Shown: piece by piece, positions 22,656 to 33,061 of the stretch | How the letters are laid out: each line of letters starts with the position of its first letter | Numbering within the stretch: the first letter of the stretch is position 1 | Source of the DNA: Sphaerolaimus hirsutus | Taxonomy: Eukaryota > Nematoda > Chromadorea > Monhysterida > Sphaerolaimidae | Length of the DNA: 64,000 nt | Assembly: GCA_964036195.1 (NCBI GenBank) | Contig: OZ038458.1 | Coordinates: forward strand, 22,085,832-22,149,831 | Direction of reading: 5' to 3' | The notes under the pieces: model-generated | The model's input: the letters and a program-made list of their open reading frames with translations, nothing else | The model's database searches: none | What the model was told of the DNA's origin: nothing | Position numbers and translations under genes: made by a program

Positions 22656-23385
22656 TTCACATTAGGTAAACACAAGGCCAAACTAGTGACTTGCCAACAC
22701 CACCTGACAAAAATTCATGCCATTTGAAAACTGACCATATACAGCATTCAATAATGGAAAACTGGATAATCTCATCATTTTTGGCCATTTCAGTTTTAAA
22801 AAAGTCATGGTGAAAGTGTAGGCACAATATCTTAACTCAAAAATGCTCTACATGAACATAAAATGATTTTCTGGAGAAAATCACTCACAAAATTCTCTTG
22901 TACAGATTACATGTTTTAGTCATAAAGTGCAATCATTGAACCACAATCCACAATGTATAAAATATGAGTATTTTCTCAGTGATTTTTTTTCAAATCTTAA
23001 ATATATATAAACATATCACTCAGAATTTGACAAAAATATAAATATATATAAATCACGGGTTATTTATATTTATTGTGATTTTGAAAATATAAATCACAGA
23101 TTATTTTTCGAATGCTAATCACGATCCTGATCCCGCATCCCGAAAAATTCCGGGACTCAGCGGTCCCGATCCCGAAACACTAATCCCGATCCCGAAAGTT
23201 CAATCACGTTTGAACCCTGTGTAACTGATAACAACTGGAATATTTGTCTGACATTTGATTTAATAATACATTTTAAAGATACGGGGTGGCCGCAGTATTC
23301 TGTTAAGCCACAAAAAATGCAGAAAAACAAATCGGGTCGCCCGCAAAACTGTCGGGCAACCAGACAACACAACGCGGCCCCCAAC

Positions 23386-23499
23386 CTGATTGCTGTCATA
23401 ATGCACATGGAGCGGCAGCGCCTGGGACAGAAGAGCGTGCATTGTACCCCGCAGCGAAGACATGAAGCCGGGCAACGTGTAGTCGTCTTGTACTGGCGC
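23386..23499 (-). CDS. GPAA1: GAA1 exon (luminal domain)
   Basis: The exon is 114 bp, 38 codons, phase 0 at both ends. It encodes QDDYTLPGFMSSLRGTMHAL and a C-terminal VHYDSNQ, corresponding to human [20 protein letters not shown]. The donor is CAG/GTTGGG. The acceptor reads CTCGAATAACCCCCCCAG: its pyrimidine tract is the oligo-C and CGAATAA motif of a MITE family A fragment touching the exon. Confidence 0.93.
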
Positions 23500-23530
23500 C
23501 TGGGGGGGTTATTCGAGGGAAAGGGTTAAA

Positions 23531-23888
23531 TACCGTATTATCTCGAAATACCCCCCCCCCCCTCAAATTTAGTGTATAGATAACGTAAATGACAATAGCT
23601 GTGGTTTGTGGTCCGCACAGTGCAAAACAAACGTAAAAAACAATGATTATTTATGTTAGAACAGGGTTTATACCATCTACATGCTATGCTTATAAATATA
23701 AGTCTATCGAGTCATTGTTTTGGCAGTTACTGTTGTACTTTTCTACGTCTGCGTACGTTACAGACGACAATTTTGTGCTAGAATTTCAAAAAAATTCTGG
23801 CGAAACAAAAAAAAACCCCTCGTATAACCGCCCTCAAAATTTCCACTCTGACAAAAAAAACCAGTGGGTAATTCGAGAAAATACGGTA
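23531..23888. mobile_element. MITE family A copy
   Basis: The ends TACCGTATTATCTCGAAATA and inverted CGAGAAAATACGGTA have TA at the edges. A further family A fragment (23502-23530) lies between it and the GAA1 exon. Confidence 0.8.
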
Positions 23889-24099
23889 GGCTTGGGAAAA
23901 TGGTGCCGCTGCGAGCAGAAATACATAAGCGGTCAGAACAGACACTCTCCACCGTCATCTCATAAAGGGAAATTTGTTCAGGTGAGGTCCGACTGTCTTC
24001 GCGTGCACGTCACTCCTCAACCGCTGAGCGAAAATTGTTGATGTTTGAATAAATGTAATTTCATGTAGGGGCTAATGTGAAAATCGATGGCATCTTTCT

Positions 24100-24845
24100 A
24101 CGACCTCCCTGACCCAAGATATGGTGGGTCTGAAAAAATGTACATTTTTCTAAAAAAATGTGGGTGTCGCCCAGAAAAAAACAAAATTTGCACGTCAATA
24201 ACTCGTTCATTTTTGTCAATCAACATTTAGAATGATCACAAATGATTGGAGAGTTCATTTTTGAGGTCAAATCGGTGATGTAGAATTGTGCATATATCGA
24301 TTTGGGCCTGCGGTTATTGATATGGATGAAAGGCAGAAGTTTGAAGTGCCACAACTTGTGATCTGTATCGATCTGATTCTTTCGCTACTGTGTTTCTCTC
24401 ACTCAAAAGTATACAATAGCATGTTCAGAAAAATATATTTTTCGTGATGAAAAACAGGGTCAAATCGGCATACGGAATTTATACATCACTAAACTGCTGT
24501 AAAAATGGAATCTTCAGGTTGTCCCGATCATTGTATGAGTTGAATGATCCAAATCGGCCCAGAAATGGCCAAGTTATTAAGCTTCAAAATCAATCACCCA
24601 GATTGGCCAGATGTTTTTTATTTTATTGACCACCTTTTTATAGACCCCCTTATCTAGTGACTGGGGGATTATTCAAGCAAACTAATTTTTTTAGTCATAG
24701 TCGCGACCTGAAAACGCAACATACTCGAACAACATCAAAACTGGGCCTGGGATAAGTAACTGGGAAGCAAGAAAATTGTGGTGGACCCCTGCCTCCCATT
24801 TCTCTATGGTGAAAAGTCTCAACTATTCTGACCGCTGATGTATTT
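24100..24845. mobile_element. Family G fragment
   Basis: The right part aligns with the interior and end of 11845-13106, including GGGGGATTATT and the terminal TCTCAACTATTCTG. The left end is missing or diverged. Confidence 0.55.
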
Positions 24846-25144
24846 AAGCGGCTCGCGCCTTTTTTGGTGATGTGGTGTGTAACACTTATTTATGTAAGAC
24901 GAAAAATTATATATTTTTTATGAAAACAATGGTTTTGCTACATGCACTGGGTACTTTCGACCGACTGAGGCCTTCTGTGCATGTAAACCCGGTGTGCATG
25001 TAGACCCTAATTTTCACTCAAAATTGTTAATTTTCATACATTTTTATAAATTTTCACCTTCAAAATCACTAGTACATGTGTTTTATTAAATCACTAGTAC
25101 ATGTGTTTTATTGTCTATTTTCAGCTATTTTTTGTAGGGCGGGT

Positions 25145-25325
25145 GTGCCTCAGAGCAAGTAAACTCCCAGCACAAGTTAGCTCCCAGCACAAGTATGCTA
25201 CTCCCAACGCAAGCAAACTCCCAGCGCAGGTAAACTCCCAGCGCAAGTAAACTCACGGCACAAGTCGACTCCCAGTGCAAGTCGATTCCCAGCGCAAGCG
25301 TGCACCGTCAACGCTCCTGTAGGGC
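25145..25325. repeat. Word array: AAACTCCCAGCGCAAGT (left arm)
   Basis: At least eight near-copies of AACTCCCAGCGCAAGT lie in tandem. An inverted set of the same word lies at about 27195-27300, and flanking CGACATGGCCGCAACTTTCC is mirrored by GGAAAGTTGCAGCCGTGTCG. The pair therefore forms the termini of a roughly 2.15-kb foldback. Confidence 0.8.
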
Positions 25326-25575
25326 GCGACATGGCCGCAACTTTCCTACGCCCCGTACAATTTCAATTTTTTTTGTTGTAAATACTTTCGTTATAATAAA
25401 TAATATTAAATCGTAATTTTCGATTTGCTTGTGTACATATTTTTAGTTAAGACAAATTTTATTCAAAAAATAAATATTTTCAAAATATTTCTTTAAAAAA
25501 AATTTAAAATAAGAATATTTTTAAACAACAACAACAATAAAAGACTTCTGAGCAATTTTATTTCAAATAAATAAA

Positions 25576-26166
25576 TACCGTATTTCCTCGAAATACCCCG
25601 GGGGGTTTATTTTTCAGAGGGGCGTATTTCGAGGGGGGCTTATTCGAGGGGGGTATTATTTCGTCAGAAATTTTCTTGAAATTCATAGTAAAAACGCGCT
25701 TTTACATATTTACCTAAAACCGGTAATAAACGTGACTAAATAGTATGTATTGGGTATGTGTGTCTGCGATGCAAACTGGCAGCAATAAATACATCATGTA
25801 TACTCCGGTTACTTTACACCTTGCACGCGTGGTTCCCGCTGGATGTGTGCCAACGATGGTTAAAGCATGCGAGTTTCATCAAAAGATGACAAAATTGATT
25901 GTTGTTATAATGTTATTCAGTAGCGTATTCACATCGATGAATTTTTTTATCTTTCTACGGAAATTGCATGATATAATAATCATTGGCATGCTTCCAACAC
26001 GAGACATAAATCAGTGAGAGGGCAGAGTATCATGTCCGCCGAGTATACATCATTCAAGATGGGGGTATTGCGAGGGGGGTTTATTTTTTCCCCAGCTCAA
26101 AAACACCTGGGGTATTTTGAGAGGGGGGTTAATTCAATGGAGGGGGTATTTCGAGGAAATACGGTA
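25576..26166. mobile_element. MITE family A copy, long form (591 bp)
   Basis: The ends TACCGTATTTCCTCGAAATA and inverted TTTCGAGGAAATACGGTA are present. The middle is longer than in the 387-bp copy and includes TGTGCCAACGATGGTTAAAG and GTCCGCCGAGTATAC, also found near 31.7 and 36.7-36.9 kb. Confidence 0.8.
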
Positions 26167-26951
26167 TTTAAAAATATTTACACAAGCAAATCGATAATTC
26201 CAATTTGCATGTAAATACAGAAATATTTACAAACACCAGTTGTAATTTACAACTAGTGTTGGAAAAAATACTGTCAAAAAACTATTGACAAAAAGATTGA
26301 AATTTAGATTTTTGTAAATAAAGTCGGCAGACGTATCGCCCTACAAACATTTGCGTCAGTCTCTCCAGTGGAGAGTGCATGTCGTCATTATTGTGACGCT
26401 ATATTTTAATGATTGGAATGGATCGGGTCACGTATGAAAACTTGGCTATTATCCCAGTTTCAAGTTGTGTATTATACAAATGCGAGTGAAAAGTCAAAGT
26501 TAGCTAAAAATCGTTAAAATTTGCTCCATTTTGCCAATTTCCACCTTTATAATCGCTATTTTTGTTTATATACATGGTTATATAGTTAGTGTTAGCCTTT
26601 TTTATTCACATTTATAGCGGATTTGGCAATTTTGGCTGGCTGCCAAGTTCTCATATGGGGACTCTACCATTGGAACGTAGCCAACGAATGAAAAATTAAC
26701 AAAAACGGTAAAAGGGTCATTTAAACAGTCAAATTTTTTCGCTTTCAACGGACAACGTTGAAACGAAACGTTGAAACTGGCGGCGTGCACGCACGGACAC
26801 GGCGAAGCGTCCATTTCTCTTTTAATATTTTTTTCTTTTTCAATTCCGAGCGTCCGGGTGGGACCCAAGTTTTGTGTTCGCTCTATTCGCGAACGAATTC
26901 TAACTCTCCGATTTTGTAGGGTGAAATGTCCGCCGACTTTACTCCTGTATT

Positions 26952-27151
26952 TATACGCGGCCTACAGCACACTTAAATAGTATGAACACCTACCATAACC
27001 CATCTGAATAATGAACCAAAAATTATACAGTTTTTTTCATCATTATATTTCGTTTTTACTATGGAATAATTAATTACGAAATTTATCAAAGTTTTTATTC
27101 ATAAAATTATGGTAGGTTTTCATACTAAGTGTGCTGTCCGTCGAGTATATA
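26952..27151. mobile_element. Family H element (ATACTCGGCGGAC ends)
   Basis: The interior CCTACCATAACCCATCTGAA and the inverted terminal TGTGCTGTCCGTCGAGTATA match copies at 35609-35806 and 53489-53680. It is short, without an ORF, and probably a Tc1/mariner-like MITE. Confidence 0.65.
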
Positions 27152-27194
27152 TGCAACTCCTAATTGGGGGGGGGGCGTGGGAAAGTTGCAGCCG

Positions 27195-27300
27195 TGTCGC
27201 GCTGTACAGCTTGACGGTGCACGCTTACGCTAGGAGTTTACTTGCGCTGGGAGTTTACTTGCGCTGGGAGTTTACTTGCGCGTGGAGTAGCTCGGTCTGT
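27195..27300. repeat. Word array: ACTTGCGCTGGGAGTTT (right arm)
   Basis: Four copies of ACTTGCGCTGGGAGTTT lie inverted relative to 25145-25325. This is the right terminus of the foldback. Confidence 0.8.
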
Positions 27301-27748
27301 GCCATCCGACATCCTGGCCAAGAACTTGGATGCCTGTCATATTTGATGTGTATTCCTTGCATTTTTGGTATGTGGATAATGGATGGAAAAAATGTTGATG
27401 ATGAAAAAGTGCTACATTAAGAGCCACTTTCGATGACTCGGTGATTTCGCAGGTCAAAGTTGTACTCCATAACACTGACTGCACTCAATAGTTGTCAACT
27501 GTCATGTTTTAACACATGTGGTGTTAAATTTCCTTCAAACATTCTAACATTTTACCTATATTAGATTGATTACCTTGTTTATCATGACTTTTTTGAAATT
27601 CCCTAAATCAAATACAGTCTATTAGAGAGACAAAGTAGATTTAGATGTGGGATGGGTTTAGATGTGGGATGAGCCCACGTAGAGTAGCTTATTTGAGCTG
27701 GGAGTTTTCGCCCAGTTGACGTCACACAAACTTGACCAGCACACAAAC

Positions 27749-27916
27749 CTGCCGATTCACAACGGGCACCACAGCTTCCCTGGCAAACATGCGAACTGCC
27801 AAGTTGACCAGATCCAAATTTGGCAACTTGCCATTGACCATGGAGTGGTGCACGTGCGCCGCGTTCACGTCCCACGAAGACGGCGTTTCCGGGTCCCAGG
27901 AGATTGTCAGCGCTGC
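27749..27916 (-). CDS. GPAA1: GAA1 exon ([12 protein letters not shown])
   Basis: The exon is 168 bp, 56 codons, phase 0 at both ends. It encodes [20 protein letters not shown], the best-conserved GAA1 landmark (human EGLNGQLPNLDLLNLF). The acceptor is ACTCGCAG and the donor CAG/GTTTGT. The exon is GC3-rich, and the frames open on the other strand are shadows. Confidence 0.96.
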
Positions 27917-28401
27917 CTGCGAGTTTGGGGGTTGTATTTACGGGTTGCAAGATAATTGTTGTTATTGTATTTTCTTCACTAAGACCATTTTGATTCTTTA
28001 AAAAGACAAGACGGTTTTCAAAAATTGGTAAAAATGGAATGTGTTTTTTTTTCAAAATTATCTAATACCTGATTGAGTTTGTAAGAGAAAACACCTAAAC
28101 CACGTGAATAATCACAGAAGAAATCATGACTGCCGTTTTTTCATACCCAACATTTTGAACACTTGCGCTTATCCCCCAATCGTTTTTCTCATACCCAAAT
28201 CTACCTAATCTCTAACTGTCAGGGCAGAAGAAATCCGGACAAGTGCCAAATTAAAAAAAAATTAAGAAAGAGAAGTTCCACATTTCCGGCTTCAACTTCA
28301 GACATTGGCATCATAATCCGAAACGTGTAACATAAAAACAACTCTGAACACTCGGAGCAACCCCCCCAAGCCTCGAAACTCGGCCCGGCCAACGGGCCAA
28401 C

Positions 28402-28915
28402 CAGGGGTCTCCAAGATTTTGGCCCTCGCGGGGGCTGCATCGGTTGCAAATCGCTCCTCCGGAGGGATACATAGCTGACAATTTCTCTGGGGGGGAGCTT
28501 GGGGGCTGGGAGGGGCTGACGGGGGTAAAATATATAGGCTTTTTCAATCCACAGAATGCAGAAAGTGGTAAAAAATCGCTAAAAACAGGTTATAAGTAGC
28601 CAAAATAGGCTAAAATAGGTATATAAACGTGTGTAATTACAAGGGTTAATTGGAAAAATTGAATTGGGCGAAATTGAAGGTGAAAAACTATAAAATGGTA
28701 TGAAAATTAATGTTTCGAGCGAAAATTGGGGCAAATTTTTTCAAAAATCGCTCCAGGTAGCTGTGCGATTTGGGGGGGGGGGGGCGGCTCAGGGGGTAGT
28801 ACCCCAAATTTTTGCCTCCGGGACGGGATACATAGATAGCTGAGCGGCATCTGGGCTAGATAGATGAATAGCTGGCGGATTTGGGGGGGGGGCAACCCCC
28901 CCTAGGAGACCCCTG
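28402..28915. mobile_element. hAT-like element, CAGGGGTCTCC ends
   Basis: The ends CAGGGGTCTCCAAGATTTTG and inverted CCCCTAGGAGACCCCTG are flanked by GGGCCAAC and GGGGCAAG (six of eight identical). The interior has GATACATAGATAGCTGAGCG words and G runs. It ends 15 bp from the donor-side edge of a GAA1 exon. Confidence 0.75.
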
Positions 28916-28930
28916 GGGGCAAGCTCGAAC

Positions 28931-29073
28931 CTGTATAGCGCCGGCGCGGGCGCGCAGCCCCCGCTGCGTCAGGGCGGGCACGCAGTTGTCGTGGTAAGCG
29001 CACAGCCACGCGTCCATGCCCGACGTGCCCGACGCGAACACGAATATCAAGTGTTTCGACCAATAGACACCGC
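28931..29073 (-). CDS. GPAA1: GAA1 exon (AYHDN, RAGAIQ)
   Basis: The exon is 143 bp: GC completes R, then 47 codons, ending in phase 0. It encodes GVYWSKHLIFVFASGTSGMD then AWLCAYHDN and RARAGAIQ, matching human QIYWAKDIVF, AWLEAYHD and RAGAIQ of the M28-peptidase-like luminal domain. The acceptor is CCTCCAAACAG, preceded by a long C run. The donor is CAG/GTTCGA. Confidence 0.95.
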
Positions 29074-29407
29074 CTGTTTGGAGGGGGGGGGGGGTCGAGG
29101 GCGGGGGTTCGAGGGGCGGGGGGTTCGAGGGGGGGGGGGGGTCGAGGGGGTGTGAAACTAAGTTGAATTTCGGGTCAAATGAACGGTATAAAAGTATTAA
29201 AAATTGGCATTTTAGTGGGACACCTGACATATTACAGGGCAGTATTTTCCATGACTTTTGACAATTTGCATGACATTTAACATTTTCATAGCATTTTACA
29301 GTGTCTGGGAGCAGCTGCAGCGGCAGGCTGCAGCCATACTTGGACGCTGGGACTGGACTCCGCGCACGAAAGTGTAAAAGCGTGCAGGAAAGAGAGCGGA
29401 AACGAAC

Positions 29408-29518
29408 GCGCGGCGGCGTGAGCGAGCGCCAAGGCGGCGGCCAGGCTGGGCACGTGCAGGGGGCAGTCCTCTCTCCAGGGCACGGCCACCACCAGCGACT
29501 CCAGCGGCGCCGCCCGCC
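29408..29518 (-). CDS. GPAA1: GAA1 exon ([13 protein letters not shown])
   Basis: The exon encodes [20 protein letters not shown] and ALALAHAAA, matching human RAASTESLVLTVP and the following helix. The donor is GCGC/GTTCGT, and the phase fits the next exon. The 5' boundary is set by homology: joining at 29518 restores [13 protein letters not shown]. The base pair before it is TG rather than AG, because a transposable element was inserted exactly here (29523-31059). Alternatives are an AG inside the exon (GGAG/TCGCTG) or an in-frame AG at about 29600, which would add residues from the element. Confidence 0.85.
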
Positions 29519-29820
29519 CAGCGCCAATTCCCACAGTGCCAAGCGACCGCAAGTGCCCAGTGGTGCCAAGTGGCAAGTTGAAACTAGTCACTGGTCGATT
29601 TGTAGGTAGGTAGCTAGTAGATTTTACACTCGTCACTTGACAATGCTCACCGGAGTGCAAGCTATGCAAACAGGGCTATATAACACATTTGGCAGCACCA
29701 AATTGACCAATAGTGAGAGCAATGTAGTGTGATGAGTTGACACCACTTTGCCTTTTTTTCACATGGGGTATGGTAGATATCATTCTAACTTCAGTAGGCC
29801 TATGAAATGACAAGTAAACC

Positions 29821-30299
29821 TGGGGCCAGTCCCGCAAGTTGACAAGTTACGAGTCAAGAGTCTAGTAAAATGACAAAATATACGTTAAGAGTAAAGTAAA
29901 AAGACAAGAGTGACAAGTCAAGAGTCAAATCAAGCGGAGTCAAGTCAAATCAAATTCCTTGGATGCCGTTGAAAACTATGCTCTTTAGACCTGAATTCAT
30001 TTTCCCATCATTTTCCATTTGTCTCTTAACTCTTAATTGGCATTTTACTTGACTCCTGACATTTCACTGGTCACTTGTCATTTAACTTGACTCATGACTT
30101 TCCACTTGTTATTTAACTTGACTTTTCACTTGTAACTTGTCATTTAACGTGACTCTTGACTTTTCACTTGTCATTTAACCTGACTCCTGACTTTTCACTT
30201 GTCATTGAAATTGACTCCTGACTTTCAACTTGTCCCTTGTCATTTTACTTTTCTCATGACTTTTAACTCTTAACTTGTCAACTTGTGGGACTGGCCCCA
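29821..30299. repeat. Foldback with GGGGCCAGTCCCGCAA end and GTCAAGAGTCAAGT word
   Basis: The ends TGGGGCCAGTCCCGCAAGTT and inverted AACTTGTGGGACTGGCCCCA are present. The arms are made of AAGTCAAGAGTCAAGT and ACTTGTCATTTAACTTGACT words. The termini nearly equal those of 3939-4124, but the word differs. Confidence 0.8.
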
Positions 30300-30324
30300 G
30301 AAAGTAACAAACACAAGTCACACC

Positions 30325-30975
30325 TAGGGTTGGCAAGCAATTTTTAAGCGATTTAAAAAAAAATCTGATGTTTTTTTTAAATTGCAGCCAGATTTTAAAA
30401 AAAATCGCTGGGGTAAAAATTTGGTACTCATGCACTAGGTAAAATCCACCTTTTGCATGCACGCAGTTTCATGCAAGCAATCCACCAGTTGCTTTTTTCA
30501 TGGCTTTTACAAGCAATTTGGTGGTGTAGCACCCATTTCTGTGTGCTTTTAAGCATGTAAGGAAGGCTGTGAATCATGGGGGGGGGGGGTAGTATACATT
30601 GTTTTGCTATGTGTTTTCATATCAAACATGAATGGAATTGCATCCACATTCACTTCAAAAATGATTTTTATTGTGTTCTCAGCAAAAACATGCAATTTCT
30701 GCAAACAAAATTGCATATGGTCGATGGAATTTTATTCATGCAGCAAAAACGACAATTTTATTACTTTTAAACTTCAAAATAACTGATTTCAAAGCTCTTC
30801 CACAGCTCTACAGTACTTATATTACCGTAGAAAGAATAACTGTGCACTGCCTATCAATTTACATGTCTTGTATTACCCTCAGAGGCGATTTTCGAGATAA
30901 ATGGGACTAATTTTGACCCCAGCGATTTTTATAAAAAAAGAGTCTTTAAAATAATCGATTTTTACCAACCCGAGT
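30325..30975. mobile_element. hAT-like element, TAGGGTTGG end, 8-bp duplication GTCACACC
   Basis: The left end is TAGGGTTGGCAAGCAATTTT; the right end is CCAACCCGA, one base from a perfect inverse. GTCACACC flanks both sides (30317-30324 and 30976-30983). The subterminal words are AAAAATCG and CGATTTTT. Next to them is a core with ACTCATGCACTAGGTAAAAT shared in diverged form with 61944-62620 and 16776-17409. Confidence 0.9.
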
Positions 30976-31060
30976 CACACCACAAAAATAATCTTGACTA
31001 ACCACTTAAGCAGAGCACTTAGCACTTTACCCATACGTGAGGCACTTTAGGAATTGGCAC

Positions 31061-31182
31061 CAGCTCCAATCACGCCATACACATTGACGCCAGGCCGCCC
31101 TGCCGCCGTGAAGTTTTGCATGTACGCATCAGCGCCCAATTCAGTCAGGGTTTGCATCAGCCACGAGTTTCGTTCCCATGGA
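31061..31182 (-). CDS. GPAA1: GAA1 exon (WLMQTLTELG, NVYG)
   Basis: The exon is 122 bp: one base, 40 codons, one base. It encodes PWERNSWLMQTLTELGADAY and GRPGVNVYGVIGA, matching human AWLERTMRSVGLEVYTQSF and GTNVYGILRA. The acceptor is a run of C followed by AG/TCC. The donor is GCTG/GTGCCA, which lies in the left duplication and first bases of the inserted element. The upstream exon, which must end in phase 2, was not found. Confidence 0.92.
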
Positions 31183-31771
31183 CTGGGGGGGGGGGGGTAT
31201 TTGGGCAATTATTTGTGTGTGTAGAAGTGATTTGCGGGATTGTATTTGTCACGGTTTTGTTTGTGTTTTACTGTTCTTTTTGTGTTTGTAAATATTTGTG
31301 GTATTAATTGTAGAGAACCACAAAACCTGACCGAAGGTCAGAGAGAATCCCGCTAGTTCTTTATAAAGTGCGTGCGGCCATGTGTGTTATCGACTGAGAC
31401 ATAAATAGTTTTGGCATACTGGCAGTCCAACGAGTATACTATCCCCTGAACTCCGCCCCCTCCCCCGCCCCACTCGCTCAGCTATTTATCTATACGCATC
31501 AAATTTTGAGGGATGTTACCCTTTCCTTCAAAGTCACTAATTTTCCAACTTTTTTTGCCCATTTTCGCCTTGAAAATGGCTAGTTCATGTAAGATTACCT
31601 TATTGCTTATTTTGTCCTATTTTTGGTATCTGTATATGTATGTATCTAAATATACATACTATAGAGCGACAAACACGCCAATTAGTGTATTTTTATGGTG
31701 AAGTGAGTGTACGAGGACATCATATACATTCAAGACGGGGTGTATTACGAGGGGGGGGTATTACACTACCG

Positions 31772-32352
31772 CAGGGGTCTCCTAGGGGGGGGGGGCTGCC
31801 CCCCCCCCAAATCGGCCAGCTATCTATCTATCCCGGAGGCCGCTCAGCTATCTATCTATCCCGAGGCAAAATGTTTGGCTACTACCCCCAAAGACCCCCC
31901 CCCCAAAATCGGCCAGCTATCTATCTATCCCGGAGGCCGCTCAGCTATCTATCTATCCCGAGGCAAAATTTTTGGCTACTACCCCCAAAGACACCCCCCA
32001 AATCGCTCAGCTATCTATCTATCTGGAGTGGTTTTTGAGAAATTTTGCCCTAATTTTCGCTCAAAATCACCAATTTTCGCACCTTTTTATAGTTTTTCAC
32101 CTTCAAAATCGTGCTTTCCGGCTATATACATGGTTATATACCTATTTTTAGCCATTCTATACCTACTTTTGGCTACTTTTAACTGATTCTTAGCGATTTT
32201 TTCCTCTTTCTGCCTTCTTAACCTTGAAAAAGCCTTTATATTGTGCCCCCGCCAGCCCCCCCCCAGAAATTTTTTTCAGCTATCTATCCCTCCGAAGGAG
32301 CGATTTGCTATCTATCCAGCCCCCGCGAGGGCTAAAATCCTGGAGACCCCTG
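31772..32352. mobile_element. hAT-like element, CAGGGGTCTCC ends, 8-bp duplication CACTACCG
   Basis: The ends CAGGGGTCTCCTAGGGG and inverted TCCTGGAGACCCCTG are flanked by CACTACCG at 31764-31771 and 32353-32360. The interior is made of CAGCTATCTATCTATCCC words with C runs. It landed in the extreme end of the family G element. Confidence 0.93.
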
Positions 32353-33061
32353 CACTACCGTGCAGAATAGATGAGACTTTTTGCGCTGCATGATTAATGT
32401 TGCCAGAATTTCAAAATGGTCTATATGCAAAACATTTGGATACCATACATGGGTACCCTTGGGGGGTTGACTACACATGCCCGGGATGACTGCCCCTCGA
32501 GTTCAAATCTGTGTATATTCCTAGTGTACAAACATTAACTCAGTTTGTTCAGGTTTCAGAATAGTTGAGACTTTTCTTGTTTTGGGCAGCAGCCACCCAG
32601 TATCTCACTTTAAAGTCTATATCCAATTCCGATGTTCATTTTTTAACAAAATTTTTACCATGGCAACTGCTTGCCTGCATTGCTGAGCTCTGTGTGCAGC
32701 AAGAAACATTCTAAGCATGAACTGCATATGGCAATGCATATATGGAAATGTGGCATATATTTATTTTTGCTGCAGTTTTGCATCCATTGCCAGCAACTCA
32801 GAAATGGGGGTAGGCATACTACTGAGTGGGGCTATTTGGTGTGTAAATTTGAGGTTTTGGCTTTGCTCTATTAGGGAGAAAAGTTGGCCCAGCTGTGAAT
32901 GAGTAATGTGCAATTATTTTGGATGGAATTATGATGGAAGTTTGTAAGTGCTATAACTTTTGATTGGGAAGAGATATTGAAAAATTGTTTCTGTCATATT
33001 AATTCTCTGTGTCTTAAGTATGTTATAGACTGTTCAATAACAATATTTTCATGCTGCCAAC

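Larger units (their letters stand above)
21283..23218. mobile_element. hAT-like region with TAGGGTCCAAACGGGATC ends
   Basis: The left end is TAGGGTCCAAACGGGATCAC. The right end is ATCACGTTTGAACCCT with repeated ATCCCGATCCCGA words. The flanking 8-bp strings do not match, so this may be composite. Inside are AAATATAAATATATAT stretches, a remnant of a hAT transposase C-terminus (21690-21789, minus) and a palindrome at 22278-22655. The part at 21850-22140 resembles 39780-40090. Confidence 0.6.
29523..31059. mobile_element. Foldback element interrupting a GAA1 codon (5-bp duplication)
   Basis: In the gene's orientation the element begins TGCCAATTCCTAAAGTGCC and ends GGCACTGTGGGAATTGGC, an inverted repeat, with AAGTGC words inside both ends. 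GCTGG flanks both sides (31060-31064 and 29518-29522). Removing the element and one copy of GCTGG restores the continuous GAA1 frame ..[11 protein letters not shown]... It carries a second foldback (29821-30299) and a hAT-like element (30325-30975) within it. Confidence 0.8.
11024..31182 (-). other. GPAA1: GAA1/GPAA1 homologue, gene model from twelve exons
   Basis: Twelve minus-strand exons read in order give a protein that follows human GPAA1 from the luminal domain to the C-terminus. Landmarks include NVYG, [43 protein letters not shown] and YVSIGMYMP, then several hydrophobic helices. GAA1 is a membrane subunit of the ER GPI transamidase and helps present the GPI lipid during anchor transfer. 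About 505 residues are recovered against about 620 in the human protein. The N-terminal helix with the following luminal segment, and about 30-40 residues before the last exon, are not assigned. Introns range from about 140 bp to several kb and are filled with transposable elements. Eleven phase relations were checked; the join into the last exon needs an unseen exon. Confidence 0.93.

Noticed and set aside
31640-32186. ORFs rich in YLSIPGGRSAIYLS-like repeats
   Set aside because: They come from the CAGCTATCTATCTATCCC repeat of a hAT-like element, not a protein.
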